Positions 35,118 through 43,531 of a stretch of DNA of 64,000 nucleotides are shown piece by piece. A program made the position numbers and the translations under genes. Below the pieces are notes generated by a model. The model searched no databases, was not told where the DNA came from, and saw nothing but the letters and a program-made list of their open reading frames with translations. How positions within the stretch are numbered: the stretch's first letter is position 1; every line of letters begins with the position of its first letter. Origin of the DNA: an uncultured Bacilli bacterium (GTDB lineage: Bacteria > Bacillota_I > Bacilli_A > RF39 > UBA660); NCBI GenBank assembly GCA_910587325.1, contig CAJUKB010000003.1:32435-96434 (forward strand). The letters run 5' to 3'.

Positions 35118-35152
35118 AAAGGACTAGAAAATAAAAATTTCTAATCCTTTTT
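35118..35152. terminator. Bidirectional terminator
   Basis: AAAGGA-N2-AGAAA pairs with TTTCT-N2-TCCTTT, with A and T runs on either side. It serves the membrane protein gene on the left and the minus-strand DUF1540 gene, whose stop codon is inside it. Confidence 0.7.
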
Positions 35153-35290
35153 TTCGAAACTAGCACAGTTCGTACCCTTATGTTCATTGGATACAAGAAT
35201 TTTTCCTAGAGTACAATAATTCTCTTTATTATGAAATTTGCAATTTTTCACTGTACAAGCAATGCATTGGTTATAATAAATTTCGTCCAT
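35141..35290 (-). CDS. DUF1540 small cysteine-rich protein
   Basis: The 49-residue product has six cysteines in the DUF1540 pattern: C-I-A-C near the start, N-C-K-F-H-N, Y-C-T-L and N-C-A-S-F. Such proteins probably bind a metal; many occur in spore formers, and the role is unknown. The gene is divergent from the next small gene, and the two share an inverted repeat between them. Confidence 0.75.
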   Translation of the reverse strand: MDEIYYNQCIACTVKNCKFHNKENYCTLGKILVSNEHKGTNCASFEKKD

Positions 35291-35304
35291 CTTTCTTCAC
35301 CATT

Positions 35305-35344
35305 CTTAGTATGAATAAAAAATAGCTATTCTATACATACTAAG
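35305..35344. promoter_or_regulatory. Inverted repeat between divergent small genes
   Basis: CTTAGTATG at 35305-35313 and CATACTAAG at 35336-35344 are perfect inverse copies 22 bases apart, in the space between the DUF1540 gene and the gene at 35360. A shared operator is possible. Confidence 0.4.
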
Positions 35345-35359
35345 ATTAGGTGAAGAGTA

Positions 35360-35560
35360 ATGCGTAAACACATTGATTATCATTATAAATGTTATGATAG
35401 ACAAAATGAAAGTAATATCGATAGAATTGTAAACGAACGTTTTAATGAATATGGTTATAATTTTGATACAAATAGCAAAAGATGTATTAACTATGATGAA
35501 CTAGCACGTAAAACCGATTATAAAAACGTCAAAAATTCATTTCATACGAAAGAAAGATAG
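35360..35560 (+). CDS. Unrecognised 66-residue polar protein
   Basis: An AGGTGAAG site precedes the ATG. The product is polar, rich in Tyr, Asn, Arg and Lys, with no membrane segment or clear motif. It is divergent from the DUF1540 gene, and a hairpin with a long T run follows it (about 35548-35580). Confidence 0.6.
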   Translation: MRKHIDYHYKCYDRQNESNIDRIVNERFNEYGYNFDTNSKRCINYDELARKTDYKNVKNSFHTKER

Positions 35561-35604
35561 AAAATCTTCTTTTTTTTTTGTATAATGTTATAGAGGTGTA
35601 AGAA

Positions 35605-36801
35605 ATGAAAATATTAACAGTAAATGCCGGAAGTTCCTCTTTAAAATTTAATTGTATTGAACTTCCAAGTGAAAAAGAATTAATTAGTGGGTATTTTGAA
35701 AAAATAGGAATGGATGGAAGTTTCTATAATATCAAAATCAATGGAGAAAAAACAAAAAAAGAAGTAGAGTTAAGCAATCATAACGATGCCGTTCGTTATT
35801 TAAAAGAAGAATTACTAAATAATGGAATTGTTTCTTCTTTAGAAGAAATTGATGGTGTAGGACATCGTTTGGTACATGGTGGAGATAAATTCAAAGATTC
35901 TGTTTTATTAACAGAAGAAGTGATTCAAGAATGTGAGAAATTTAATGATTTAGCGCCACTTCATAACCCAGCAATGTTATCTTGTATTCGTGCTTTTCAA
36001 AGTGAGATGCCAACGACTCCAATGGTAGGGGTGTTTGATACATCATTCCATCAAACGATTCCGGAAATTAATTATTTATATTCTGTACCATTTTCTTGGT
36101 ATCAAGAATATGGAATTCGTAAGTATGGATTTCATGGAACTAGTCATAAGTTTATAACCAAAACCATGCAAAAAATTCTTGGCAAAGATTCTATCAACAT
36201 TATCAATTGTCATATCGGTAGTGGTGGAAGCATTTGTTGTATAAAAGATAGTAAAAGTATTGATACCACGATGGGATTTAGTCCAAATGCTGGATTAATG
36301 ATGGGAACTCGTTCTGGAGATATCGATTATTCTATCATTCCATTTTATATGAATAAAACAGGTAAAAATATAAATGAAGTGGATACGATTTTAAATAAAA
36401 AAAGTGGTTTACTTGGAATTAATGGAAAATATTCAGATCATCGTGATATTGAAAATGGTATGGCTGAAGGAGACAAAATGTGTACTTTAGCAAATGATAT
36501 GTATGTAAATCGTATTGTTGGATATATTGCAAAATATTTTGTTGAACTTGATGGTAAAGTAGATGCTTTAGTCTTTACAGCAGGACTTGGAGAGAATGCT
36601 CGCGAATTTAGAGAAAATATTATCGAAAAATTATCTTCTTTGGGTATTTATATTGATAAAGAAGAAAACAATAAAATTGCAGGCTATTTAGATAAGAGTG
36701 AAGGTATCATTTCTACAAGTGAATCTAGTGTTCCTGTATATGTAATTCCAACAAATGAAGAGTTGATGATTGCACTTGATACATATAACATTATTGGATA
36801 A
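35605..36801 (+). CDS. ackA: Acetate kinase
   Basis: The 398-residue protein has the ASKHA-type start VNAGSSSLKF, the family signature around GVFDTSFHQTIP and the nucleotide-binding HGTSHKFI, HIGSGGSIC and AGLGENAREFR segments; catalytic Asp and Arg positions are conserved. It converts acetyl phosphate and ADP to acetate and ATP, the final energy-yielding step of fermentation, which fits the hydrogenase found at 6.2 kb. Phosphotransacetylase is not in the window. A -10 TATAAT lies near 35581 and an AGAGGTG site before the ATG. Confidence 0.96.
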   Translation: MKILTVNAGSSSLKFNCIELPSEKELISGYFEKIGMDGSFYNIKINGEKTKKEVELSNHNDAVRYLKEELLNNGIVSSLEEIDGVGHRLVHGGDKFKDSVLLTEEVIQECEKFNDLAPLHNPAMLSCIRAFQSEMPTTPMVGVFDTSFHQTIPEINYLYSVPFSWYQEYGIRKYGFHGTSHKFITKTMQKILGKDSINIINCHIGSGGSICCIKDSKSIDTTMGFSPNAGLMMGTRSGDIDYSIIPFYMNKTGKNINEVDTILNKKSGLLGINGKYSDHRDIENGMAEGDKMCTLANDMYVNRIVGYIAKYFVELDGKVDALVFTAGLGENAREFRENIIEKLSSLGIYIDKEENNKIAGYLDKSEGIISTSESSVPVYVIPTNEELMIALDTYNIIG

Positions 36802-36811
36802 AAGGAGTGTG

Positions 36812-37777
36812 ATGGCTATGGATATAGGAAAACTTATTTATAAAAAAATAAAAAAATATGACACAATAGTTGTTGCAAGACATGTTGGTCCTGATCCTGA
36901 TGCCATTGCAAGTCAAATTGCCTTAAGAGATGCTATTCGCTTTACTTTTCCACAAAAAAAAGTATTAGCCGTGGGAGCAAGCGTTACCAAATTTAAATAC
37001 TTTGGTACTTTAGATAAAGAAAATTATGAAAATATAGAAAATGCATTGTTAATTATTTTGGATGTTCCTACTTTAGATAGAGTAGATGGTATAGAAGGAT
37101 TGTCTTATAAAGAAGTAATTAAACTTGACCATCATCCATGTGATGAAAAAGTAGCAGATTTAGAAATCGTAGAAGATAAAGCATCTAGTGCTTGTCAAAT
37201 CGTTGCAGAATTTATCTTTAAAACTCCTATGAAAATGAATGAAGCAATAGCAAGTAATTTGTTTTTAGGAATTGTTTCGGATAGTGATCGCTTTTTACTT
37301 TCTTATACTACAGCTAAGACATTTCAAATTGTTTCTAAGTTAATAAATGACTATCAACTTGATTTTGCTCCTTTATATAACAATTTGTACGAAAGACCTA
37401 TTAATGAGATTCGTTTTCATGGGTATTTAGCGGAACACTTGAATTTAACCGAAAATGGTCTAGCTTATGTAAAAATAACTCCTGAAATTTTAAAAGAGTA
37501 CGGAGTGGACAATGGAACCCCATCTAATATGATTAATGATTTTAATTATATTAAAGAGGTACTTGCTTGGATATTTGTGACTTATGATGAAAGTCATGAA
37601 ATATTCAAAGTAAATATTCGTAGTCGTGGTCCAATTATTAATGAAACGGCAGAAAAATACAATGGTGGAGGACACAAATTTGCTAGTGGAGCGAGATGCA
37701 AAACGGAAAGTGAAATCAATAATTTATTAAAAGATTTAGACAAAGTTTGCAAAAATTATAAGGAAAGCTTAGAATAA
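36812..37777 (+). CDS. nrnA: Oligoribonuclease / pAp phosphatase of the DHH family (NrnA-like)
   Basis: DHH-family motifs are present: D-P-D-A-I-A (residues about 28-33), L-D-H-H-P near 100, and the DHHA1 substrate motif Y-N-G-G-G-H-K-F-A-S-G-A near the C-terminus. The protein degrades short RNA oligomers and removes the 3' phosphate of pAp. Start: ATG at 36812 or 36818; both follow AAAGGAG at 36801-36807, at 4 or 10 bases. It follows ackA closely and is probably co-transcribed. Confidence 0.88.
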   Translation: MAMDIGKLIYKKIKKYDTIVVARHVGPDPDAIASQIALRDAIRFTFPQKKVLAVGASVTKFKYFGTLDKENYENIENALLIILDVPTLDRVDGIEGLSYKEVIKLDHHPCDEKVADLEIVEDKASSACQIVAEFIFKTPMKMNEAIASNLFLGIVSDSDRFLLSYTTAKTFQIVSKLINDYQLDFAPLYNNLYERPINEIRFHGYLAEHLNLTENGLAYVKITPEILKEYGVDNGTPSNMINDFNYIKEVLAWIFVTYDESHEIFKVNIRSRGPIINETAEKYNGGGHKFASGARCKTESEINNLLKDLDKVCKNYKESLE

Positions 37778-37801
37778 AGGGCTTTTTTTCTATGCAAAAA
37801 T

Positions 37802-37830
37802 TTGACTTTGTATAAAGTTTATGATATAGT
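37802..37830 (+). promoter_or_regulatory. Promoter of the gene at 37863
   Basis: TTGACT at 37802-37807 and TATAGT at 37825-37830 are 17 bases apart. Confidence 0.65.
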
Positions 37831-37862
37831 AAGCGAGTTATTTTAAGAAAGGGGTTTTGAAA

Positions 37863-38747
37863 ATGCAAAACTATACAAAAAGAGATATAAAAAAAGTAGC
37901 GCTTCATTATTTAGCAAATCTATATTATGATAGAGAATTTTTGACTTGGGACCGATTTGAGGATATGGCTATTGTTTTTCACCAAAATTCATATTTAGAA
38001 AGTTGTTGGAATAGAAGAACAAGAAGAAGTTTTGAACAAATGTCTTTATGCTTATTGGAAATGTTAAAAATTATTAAAAGAGATAGTACTGAAGCACCAT
38101 GGTTATATTTTGAGAATAATGTATTACCTATTTCTTTAGGAAAAATGGATGGACTTAATCATACTTCTCATTACGATAAAATTGCACAACTATCTTTAAA
38201 AATGAGAAATTGCATAAAAGATAGAACTTTTATAGATGAGTATATTAAAAAAGAGGCAAGAAAAACAAAAAGATATGCTCAGCAATTACTAGAACAAAAA
38301 GAAATTGATGAATCTTTAAATGCGCCAGAAAATAAAAATTTTTTTAATCAAAATTTATCTTTTTTATATCACGAATTGAAACATGGAGAACCAGAAGATA
38401 TATTTCGTCAAACAAAAAAGGTGAGAAGATTATTTATGCAAAATAATAAAATTAAGCATCAAAAAGAATTAAAAAATAAAAAAATTCGAGAAGAAAAAGT
38501 AAATCAAATAAATGCACTTTTACTTGATGAAGAAAGAGAAGACGTTCTACAAAGAGCCTATGCAACATTAGGAAGAATATATGCTTTGGAAGAAGTAACT
38601 ACCGATGAAATTTGTAAAACAGTTTTAACTAAAGATATTTTATATTTTGAAATGAGTTTGCATAGCGGAAATATAGACGATATTCAAAATGAAATGGCAA
38701 GACTTGAAGATATTTTTGAAACAAGTACTAGAAGAAGTAGAAAATAA
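37863..38747 (+). CDS. Unrecognised 294-residue basic protein
   Basis: The ATG at 37863 lies 8 bases after GAAAGGGG; a TTG at 37857 is too close to it. The product is soluble and mostly helical, with an Arg-rich cluster near residue 44 (W-N-R-R-T-R-R-S), a charged helical segment (about 160-215) and an Arg-rich end. I see no catalytic motif and recognise no family. It has its own promoter and terminator, so it is a single-gene unit. Confidence 0.7.
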   Translation: MQNYTKRDIKKVALHYLANLYYDREFLTWDRFEDMAIVFHQNSYLESCWNRRTRRSFEQMSLCLLEMLKIIKRDSTEAPWLYFENNVLPISLGKMDGLNHTSHYDKIAQLSLKMRNCIKDRTFIDEYIKKEARKTKRYAQQLLEQKEIDESLNAPENKNFFNQNLSFLYHELKHGEPEDIFRQTKKVRRLFMQNNKIKHQKELKNKKIREEKVNQINALLLDEEREDVLQRAYATLGRIYALEEVTTDEICKTVLTKDILYFEMSLHSGNIDDIQNEMARLEDIFETSTRRSRK

Positions 38748-38774
38748 TTGGTGAAACTATTCATCAATTTTTTC
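38746..38774 (+). terminator. Intrinsic terminator before recX
   Basis: AATTGGTGAA (38746-38755) pairs with TTCATCAATT (38760-38769, one G-T pair), then TTTT. Confidence 0.75.
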
Positions 38775-38803
38775 TTGGCTTTTTTTAAAATAAAGACTAT
38801 AAT
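38775..38803 (+). promoter_or_regulatory. recX promoter
   Basis: TTGGCT at 38775-38780 and TATAAT at 38798-38803 are 17 bases apart. The -10 box ends only 7 bases before the recX ATG, so the mRNA may have almost no leader. Confidence 0.65.
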
Positions 38804-38810
38804 TTTAGTT

Positions 38811-39596
38811 ATGAAAATAAAAAGTTATAAAAAATGTAAAAACAATAGCTACAAAATCACATTTCAAGATAATAAAGAAGAATTAGTATTATACGATGAA
38901 GTGATTTTAAAGTATAATCTTTTGCTAAAGAAGGAAATTTCTAAAAAAGAATTAGAAAGTATTCAAAAGGAAAATGAACGGTTTGCTTGTTTTAATAAAG
39001 CTATTCAATATTTAACGTATAAAAGTCGTTCTAAAAAAGAAGTGGAAGAGTACTTGAAAAAACAAAAGTATTCTATGCAAGATATAGAATACACCCTTCG
39101 TCTTTTAGAAGAAAAGAAATTTATTAATGATGATGTGTATTTACAAATGTTTATTAATGACCAAATTCATTTAACATATAATGGTCCCCAAAAAATAACA
39201 AGAAAGTTAATGGATTTAGGATTTCAAGCAGAAAAAATTAATGAAGAGCTTTCTAAAGTTTTAAAGGAAGTATGGCTAGAAAAACTAGAGCATATTATTA
39301 AGAAAAAAATAAAAGCCAATAAAAAAGATGGTGTTAATAAACTAAAAGAAAAAATTTTATATAGTTGCATAAAGGAAGGATTTAGAAAAGAGGATATTTT
39401 AAATATTTTAGAGAGTATAGAAATGTCTACAAATACCTCGGCTTTAGAAAAAGAAGCTCAAAAATTATATAAAAAATTGGCATTAAAATATAGTGGTAGT
39501 ACTCTTACTTATCAATTGAAAGGAAAATTATTTCAAAAAGGTTTTACGGCTGAGGAAATTAATAGAGTAGTAGAGGACATAAAAAAAGCATCATAA
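38811..39596 (+). CDS. recX: RecA regulator RecX
   Basis: The 261-residue product has RecX repeat sequence: A-I-x-Y-L-T-Y-K-S-R-S-K-K-E-V-E-E-Y-L near residue 72, then L-E-E-K-K-F-I-N-D-D-V-Y, and the repeated three-helix units to the end. RecX modulates RecA filaments. A longer frame opens at 38748, but its first 21 codons include the terminator and promoter, so the ATG at 38811 is chosen. No clear ribosome binding site is visible, in keeping with a leaderless transcript. Confidence 0.82.
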   Translation: MKIKSYKKCKNNSYKITFQDNKEELVLYDEVILKYNLLLKKEISKKELESIQKENERFACFNKAIQYLTYKSRSKKEVEEYLKKQKYSMQDIEYTLRLLEEKKFINDDVYLQMFINDQIHLTYNGPQKITRKLMDLGFQAEKINEELSKVLKEVWLEKLEHIIKKKIKANKKDGVNKLKEKILYSCIKEGFRKEDILNILESIEMSTNTSALEKEAQKLYKKLALKYSGSTLTYQLKGKLFQKGFTAEEINRVVEDIKKAS

Positions 39597-39607
39597 CGAT
39601 GTTTTTT
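39581..39607. terminator. Bidirectional terminator between recX and prsA
   Basis: An A run, then CATC-N5-GATG and a T run; both converging genes end here. Confidence 0.65.
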
Positions 39608-39613
39608 ATTTGC

Positions 39614-40621
39614 TTATTTTGTTGTTTGACTTTGTGCTAAAGCATTTTGAATAGAAGTAGCATATTGACTTTGAATTTCACTATCTACAATATCCATTCC
39701 ATAACTTTTACGTAATGCTTGCAATGCTTTTGTGTAAATAGCAGCATCTTCACTCATTATGTTATTAGCGAGAGTTTCACGAATACTATCTTTTACTTCA
39801 TCAAAATTTGCCTTTTCTTTAGAAGCCTCTTTAAAAATAACATGATAGCCAAGTTCGGTTGTAATGACTTCAGTAGAGAATTCTCCATCTTTTAATTCAA
39901 AAGCTTTTTTTACAATTTCATCATAGCTACTTGAAAGTGTTCCGTTATTAATGTATCCAAGAGAACCACCATCTTCTTTTGTAGATGCGTCTTCTGAATT
40001 TTCTTTTGCAAGTTCTGTAAATGTTTCTTTTACATTATTACTTTCTTTTAATTTTGCAATTAAAGTATTAACTTTTTCTTTTGCTTCGTCTTGTGCTTTT
40101 GTTTTTTCATCATCAGTTGCATCATCGCTTACATTTGGAGTGATTAAGATATGATTTACCAACATATCTCCATAGATGTTTTTGTCATAATAATTTTTCA
40201 TTTCTTTTTCGCTCACTTGTTCTTTTGCATATTCTTCTACTACTTGGCTTTGTAGATAATTAATATAAACAAAATTTCGATAAGCTTCTTTTGTTTGGTA
40301 TGGTGTTTGTGATTGAATCAAACTTAGCAATTGATCTTTATAATTTTCTTCTAATGATTTCATAGTGGCATCTGCATATTCGTTAGCACTATCTAAACTA
40401 TCTTTATATTTATCTTCTAGTATTTTTTTATCCACTAAGTTAATTAATGAATCAAGTGCATAATTTTCTTTTAAATCATTATAAAGCTCATTAATACTAA
40501 TCATACTTCCATTTTCAAAAGATACAACTGCTTGTTCACCATTTTCTAAAGTAGGGATGGTTTTTCCACATCCACATACCATTAAAGTACAAACCCCTAA
40601 TATTACTAATTTTTTCTTCAT
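39614..40621 (-). CDS. prsA: PrsA-like foldase lipoprotein (PpiC rotamase)
   Basis: The protein (335 residues) has a lipoprotein signal: basic start, hydrophobic core and a lipobox ending at Cys19 (V-C-G-C), so it should be lipid-anchored on the outer face of the membrane. A parvulin domain covers about residues 155-270, with VNHILI, the GGSLGYI segment and the G-Y-H-V-I-F end. Helical N- and C-terminal parts match the chaperone region of PrsA. It helps exported proteins fold and probably serves the surface proteins encoded nearby. An AAGGAGG site and a TATAAT lie upstream on the minus strand. Confidence 0.9.
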   Translation of the reverse strand: MKKKLVILGVCTLMVCGCGKTIPTLENGEQAVVSFENGSMISINELYNDLKENYALDSLINLVDKKILEDKYKDSLDSANEYADATMKSLEENYKDQLLSLIQSQTPYQTKEAYRNFVYINYLQSQVVEEYAKEQVSEKEMKNYYDKNIYGDMLVNHILITPNVSDDATDDEKTKAQDEAKEKVNTLIAKLKESNNVKETFTELAKENSEDASTKEDGGSLGYINNGTLSSSYDEIVKKAFELKDGEFSTEVITTELGYHVIFKEASKEKANFDEVKDSIRETLANNIMSEDAAIYTKALQALRKSYGMDIVDSEIQSQYATSIQNALAQSQTTK

Positions 40622-40745
40622 TAATATCCTCCTTAAACATTATTTATTATAACGAATTTATTAAAAAAATACAAGAAGAACACTCACCAACTCTAAAACT
40701 TACCATACAATATAATTGAAAAGACAAATAAAGGAGGAATGAATT

Positions 40746-40838
40746 ATGAATCATTGTTGTGGAAATAACGGACTAGGACCTGCTATTATTCTTGTACTTT
40801 TTATCCTATTAATTATCATCGTAGGGGCTTTCATTTAG
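40746..40838 (+). CDS. YjcZ-like tiny membrane peptide (30 residues)
   Basis: An AGGAGG site precedes the ATG. The peptide has a Cys-Cys pair near the start, an N-N-G-L-G stretch and one hydrophobic helix of Ile/Leu/Val. The pattern matches the tiny YjcZ-type sporulation peptides of Bacilli. The -10 TATAAT is near 40711. A second, similar gene follows after 31 bases. Confidence 0.65.
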   Translation: MNHCCGNNGLGPAIILVLFILLIIIVGAFI

Positions 40839-40869
40839 TCTTTAATTAAATAAGGAGGTGTTCATTTAG

Positions 40870-41007
40870 ATGAACTGCTGTAAAAAAAACCAAGAGAATT
40901 GTTCTGGTAACAATAATCAAGGAGTAAGTTCTGCTTTAATCATCATCGTTCTATTCATTTTACTAGCGATTATTTTTGCAGGATTTAGCGGATACGGTAT
41001 ATATTAA
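40870..41007 (+). CDS. YjcZ-like tiny membrane peptide (45 residues)
   Basis: Preceded by AGGAGGTG. The peptide begins M-N-C-C-K-K-N-Q, has a polar Asn-rich segment, a membrane helix and a short Gly/Tyr tail. It is a relative of the previous peptide, with which it forms a two-gene unit ended by a terminator. Confidence 0.65.
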   Translation: MNCCKKNQENCSGNNNQGVSSALIIIVLFILLAIIFAGFSGYGIY

Positions 41008-41010
41008 AAG

Positions 41011-41031
41011 GAAGGAACATCCTTCTTTTTT
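41011..41031 (+). terminator. Intrinsic terminator after the YjcZ-like pair
   Basis: GAAGG (41011-41015) pairs with CCTTC (41021-41025), then TTTTTT. The end of the minus-strand XRE gene touches it. Confidence 0.65.
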
Positions 41032-41272
41032 ATTTGCACTTATTTTTAATAATACTTGGTGAATATGGCTTTTTTTCATCAGTTCTATATAAAAGATAGT
41101 CGATGCTGGTTTCATAAAATTCTGCCAATTTTTCTATTTTTTCTAAAGGAATTGTATTAATTCCCATTTCATAACGGCTATATTGTGCTTGGGTGATTTT
41201 TAATAATTTCGCAATCTCAATTTGCTTGATATCTTTGTCTTCTCTTATCTCTTTTAATCTTTCTATATTCAT
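41030..41272 (-). CDS. XRE-family repressor, divergent from the surface protein gene
   Basis: The 80-residue product is a single helix-turn-helix of the phage-repressor type (IKQIEIAKLLKITQAQYSRYEMG) with a short C-terminal tail. It resembles the small XRE proteins encoded after each surface gene in the window. It is transcribed away from the 41392 gene, and three palindromic sites lie between them. It most likely represses that gene and itself. Confidence 0.85.
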   Translation of the reverse strand: MNIERLKEIREDKDIKQIEIAKLLKITQAQYSRYEMGINTIPLEKIEKLAEFYETSIDYLLYRTDEKKPYSPSIIKNKCK

Positions 41273-41299
41273 GGTTCATCACTAAATTTATTGTATCTT

Positions 41300-41372
41300 A
41301 TATACGTCTTGCGTATTGACATATATACGTTAAACGTATATAATACAAGAAGAATATATGTTGCGCGTATAT
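41300..41372. promoter_or_regulatory. Three palindromic XRE operators
   Basis: Sites of the form ATATACG-N5-CGTATAT occur at 41300-41318 (right arm imperfect), 41323-41341 (perfect; arms extend to 9 bp around one base) and 41354-41372 (one mismatch). Start-to-start distances are 23 and 31 bases. The middle site fills the space between -35 and -10 of the surface gene promoter. Confidence 0.8.
41316..41344 (+). promoter_or_regulatory. Perfect consensus promoter of the surface protein gene
   Basis: TTGACA at 41316-41321 and TATAAT at 41339-41344 with exactly 17 bases between. Such strength implies that repression through the overlapping operators is the main control. Confidence 0.9.
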
Positions 41373-41391
41373 AATAGAGAGGCGAAAAAAT

Positions 41392-43263
41392 ATGAAAAAC
41401 AAAAAGAAAATAACAATAATGGTAATAGGAATAATAGCAGCAGTAGGAATAATAATAGGAGCAAGTTACGCATGGTGGAATACCAGAATAACCCAAAAGG
41501 GAGTAAACACCATAAAAAGTGATTGTTTAAAATTAAGTCTAGTAGATGAAAATCCAATAAGTTTAGAAAAAGCATATCCCTTAACAGATAAGGAAGCAGA
41601 AGAATTAACACCCTATACATTTACAATCGAAAATGTATGCAATACAAGTATAGTATATGATGTAAATATAGAGGTGTTAGAAACAGAGGAAAGATTAAAG
41701 AGCGAGTATATAGCGCTCGCATTTAATGGAAACAAAAAAAGACTATTAAATGCATATCCAAGTACGAGTCCAAGTTTAGAAAATGGAGTAGAAAGCTATG
41801 GACTTGCAAGTGGGAGTTTAAAAGGAAAAGAAAGTATTTCGTATTCCTTGAAACTATGGATGGATGAGCATGTAACAGCAGAAGATGATGCAATGAATAA
41901 AGAATTTTTAAGCAAGATAGTAGTCAATGCAAGTTTAAATCAAGTGGTAGATGCATATAGTGAAAGTATCTTAAATGGAGCGGACCCAGTATTAGCGGAA
42001 GGATTAATACCAGTAGAGATAGGAAATGATGGTCGTGTTACAAAAGCGAATATCCAAAACGAATGGTACAGCTATGAAGAAAAAAGATGGGCGAATGCAG
42101 TCATCTTGCTTGATAAAACAATTGAATATAAAGACTACGAAGTAATCCCAGAAGAGAACATAGAAAGTTATTTTGTATGGATACCGAAGTATAGTTACGA
42201 GATTTGGGACTTAGGAGAATATGAAAGTTTAACAGAAATTGATGAAAGCAAAGTACATGAAATCCCAATCAAATTTGGTTTAAATAATACAAGTGATAGT
42301 GTAGAAGGAGAATGTACGACACCAATGAATGAAGAAAGAACGCAAGGACTATCAGGAGAAAGTGGAAATTGCAAGGTAGGAGACTATATGACACCACCAG
42401 CATTTATCAGTATGGGAACGAATGGATTATGGGTAGGCAAATTTGAAACAGGATACAAAGGAGCAACAAGCACAGCAGAAGCAGAAGTAAATGCAAATGA
42501 TTCCAGTAAAGTACAAATCAAACCAAATGTATATAGTTGGAGAAATATACAAGTATCGAATGCCCATCTTGCTAGTTACAATTACATACGAGAATACGAT
42601 AGCCATATGATGAAGAATACCGAATGGGGTGCAGTAGCATACTTACAACATAGTAAGTATGGAAGTGCAACAAGTGTAAGACTAAACAATAATAGTGCCT
42701 ATATAACAGGGTATGCAGCAGTAAAGGAACCAACAGTAGGAATGGGATATTATAAAGATTGTGAAAATACTGCTGTCGAAATGGACGGAACAAATACCAT
42801 TAATTATAAAAATCCAGCTTCCCAAGTTGCAAGTACAACAGGAAACTATACAGGTATTTATGATATGAGTGGAGGAACAATGGAGTATGTATTTGGGGTA
42901 ATACTGGATGAAAATAATGTACTTTTAAGTTCTTCAAGTGGTTTTAATAATGAAACCGTGTTTCCAAATGCTAAATACTATGACACTTACAAAAATTCAT
43001 TAGATTCAACAGTATATAACTATGGAATATTAGGAGATGCTACAAAAGAAATGGGGCCGTTTGGTAATGCTGTATACGGAATAGAAAATAGACATATAAG
43101 TTCATGGTATAAAGATAATGCATGGTACCTTACTACAGAAGCTTCTTGGTTTAGGAGAGGTGGAGCATATGATTATGGTACTGAAGCTGGAATTTTTCGA
43201 TTTGTTAACGATAATGGCAGTGAAAGAACATGGATTACTTTTCGAATTGTACTAGCTATATGA
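41392..43263 (+). CDS. Exported surface protein: TasA/camelysin-like N-terminal region, FGE/C-type-lectin-like C-terminal domain
   Basis: The 623-residue protein has a basic start, a hydrophobic segment (about 6-24) ending G-A-S-Y-A-W-W, as in SipW-type signals, and a beta-rich region to about residue 185 with two conserved cysteines. This region is homologous to the surface proteins at 51.0 and 59.0 kb. The C-terminal part resembles formylglycine-generating-enzyme/C-type lectin-like domains: NTEWGAVAYLQHSKYG, YDMSGGTMEYVFG and a final R-R-G-G-A...F-R-I-V-L. Its stop codon overlaps the start of an XRE gene (ATGA). Codons in the first half favour ATA for Ile more than housekeeping genes do. 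Confidence 0.75.
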   Translation: MKNKKKITIMVIGIIAAVGIIIGASYAWWNTRITQKGVNTIKSDCLKLSLVDENPISLEKAYPLTDKEAEELTPYTFTIENVCNTSIVYDVNIEVLETEERLKSEYIALAFNGNKKRLLNAYPSTSPSLENGVESYGLASGSLKGKESISYSLKLWMDEHVTAEDDAMNKEFLSKIVVNASLNQVVDAYSESILNGADPVLAEGLIPVEIGNDGRVTKANIQNEWYSYEEKRWANAVILLDKTIEYKDYEVIPEENIESYFVWIPKYSYEIWDLGEYESLTEIDESKVHEIPIKFGLNNTSDSVEGECTTPMNEERTQGLSGESGNCKVGDYMTPPAFISMGTNGLWVGKFETGYKGATSTAEAEVNANDSSKVQIKPNVYSWRNIQVSNAHLASYNYIREYDSHMMKNTEWGAVAYLQHSKYGSATSVRLNNNSAYITGYAAVKEPTVGMGYYKDCENTAVEMDGTNTINYKNPASQVASTTGNYTGIYDMSGGTMEYVFGVILDENNVLLSSSSGFNNETVFPNAKYYDTYKNSLDSTVYNYGILGDATKEMGPFGNAVYGIENRHISSWYKDNAWYLTTEASWFRRGGAYDYGTEAGIFRFVNDNGSERTWITFRIVLAI

Positions 43264-43442
43264 GAAGTCTAAAAGAAATTAGAAAAAATTGTGGATACAC
43301 ACAAAAAGAGCTTGCAAGCAAACTCGGAATAGCAGATAGTACACTTGCCCATTATGAAACAGGAATACGAAAAGTCACACTAGAAATGTTTTTAAAAATA
43401 TTAGAAGCATGCAATTATAAAATGAAGATAGAAGAAAAATAA
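43260..43442 (+). CDS. Small XRE regulator coupled to the surface gene
   Basis: A 60-residue helix-turn-helix protein (TQKELASKLGIADSTLAHYETG). The ATG at 43260 overlaps the TGA of the surface gene by 4 bases, so its translation depends on that gene. A relative follows each of the other two surface genes. By analogy it should control surface gene promoters, but its target is unproven. Confidence 0.85.
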   Translation: MRSLKEIRKNCGYTQKELASKLGIADSTLAHYETGIRKVTLEMFLKILEACNYKMKIEEK

Positions 43443-43531
43443 TGGATTTCTCATTGTAAGGGGATCCTTTTTTCTTTCCTTGTAATCTAAAGAATATTTT
43501 GCTAAAATAAATGTAGTATAAGAGGTGTAAT

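Noticed and set aside
41392..43263. A sulfatase-maturing enzyme (FGE) as the function of the 41-kb surface protein
   Set aside because: The similarity is to the fold only; the copper-binding cysteines of FGE are not evident and the export module and context indicate a surface display protein.
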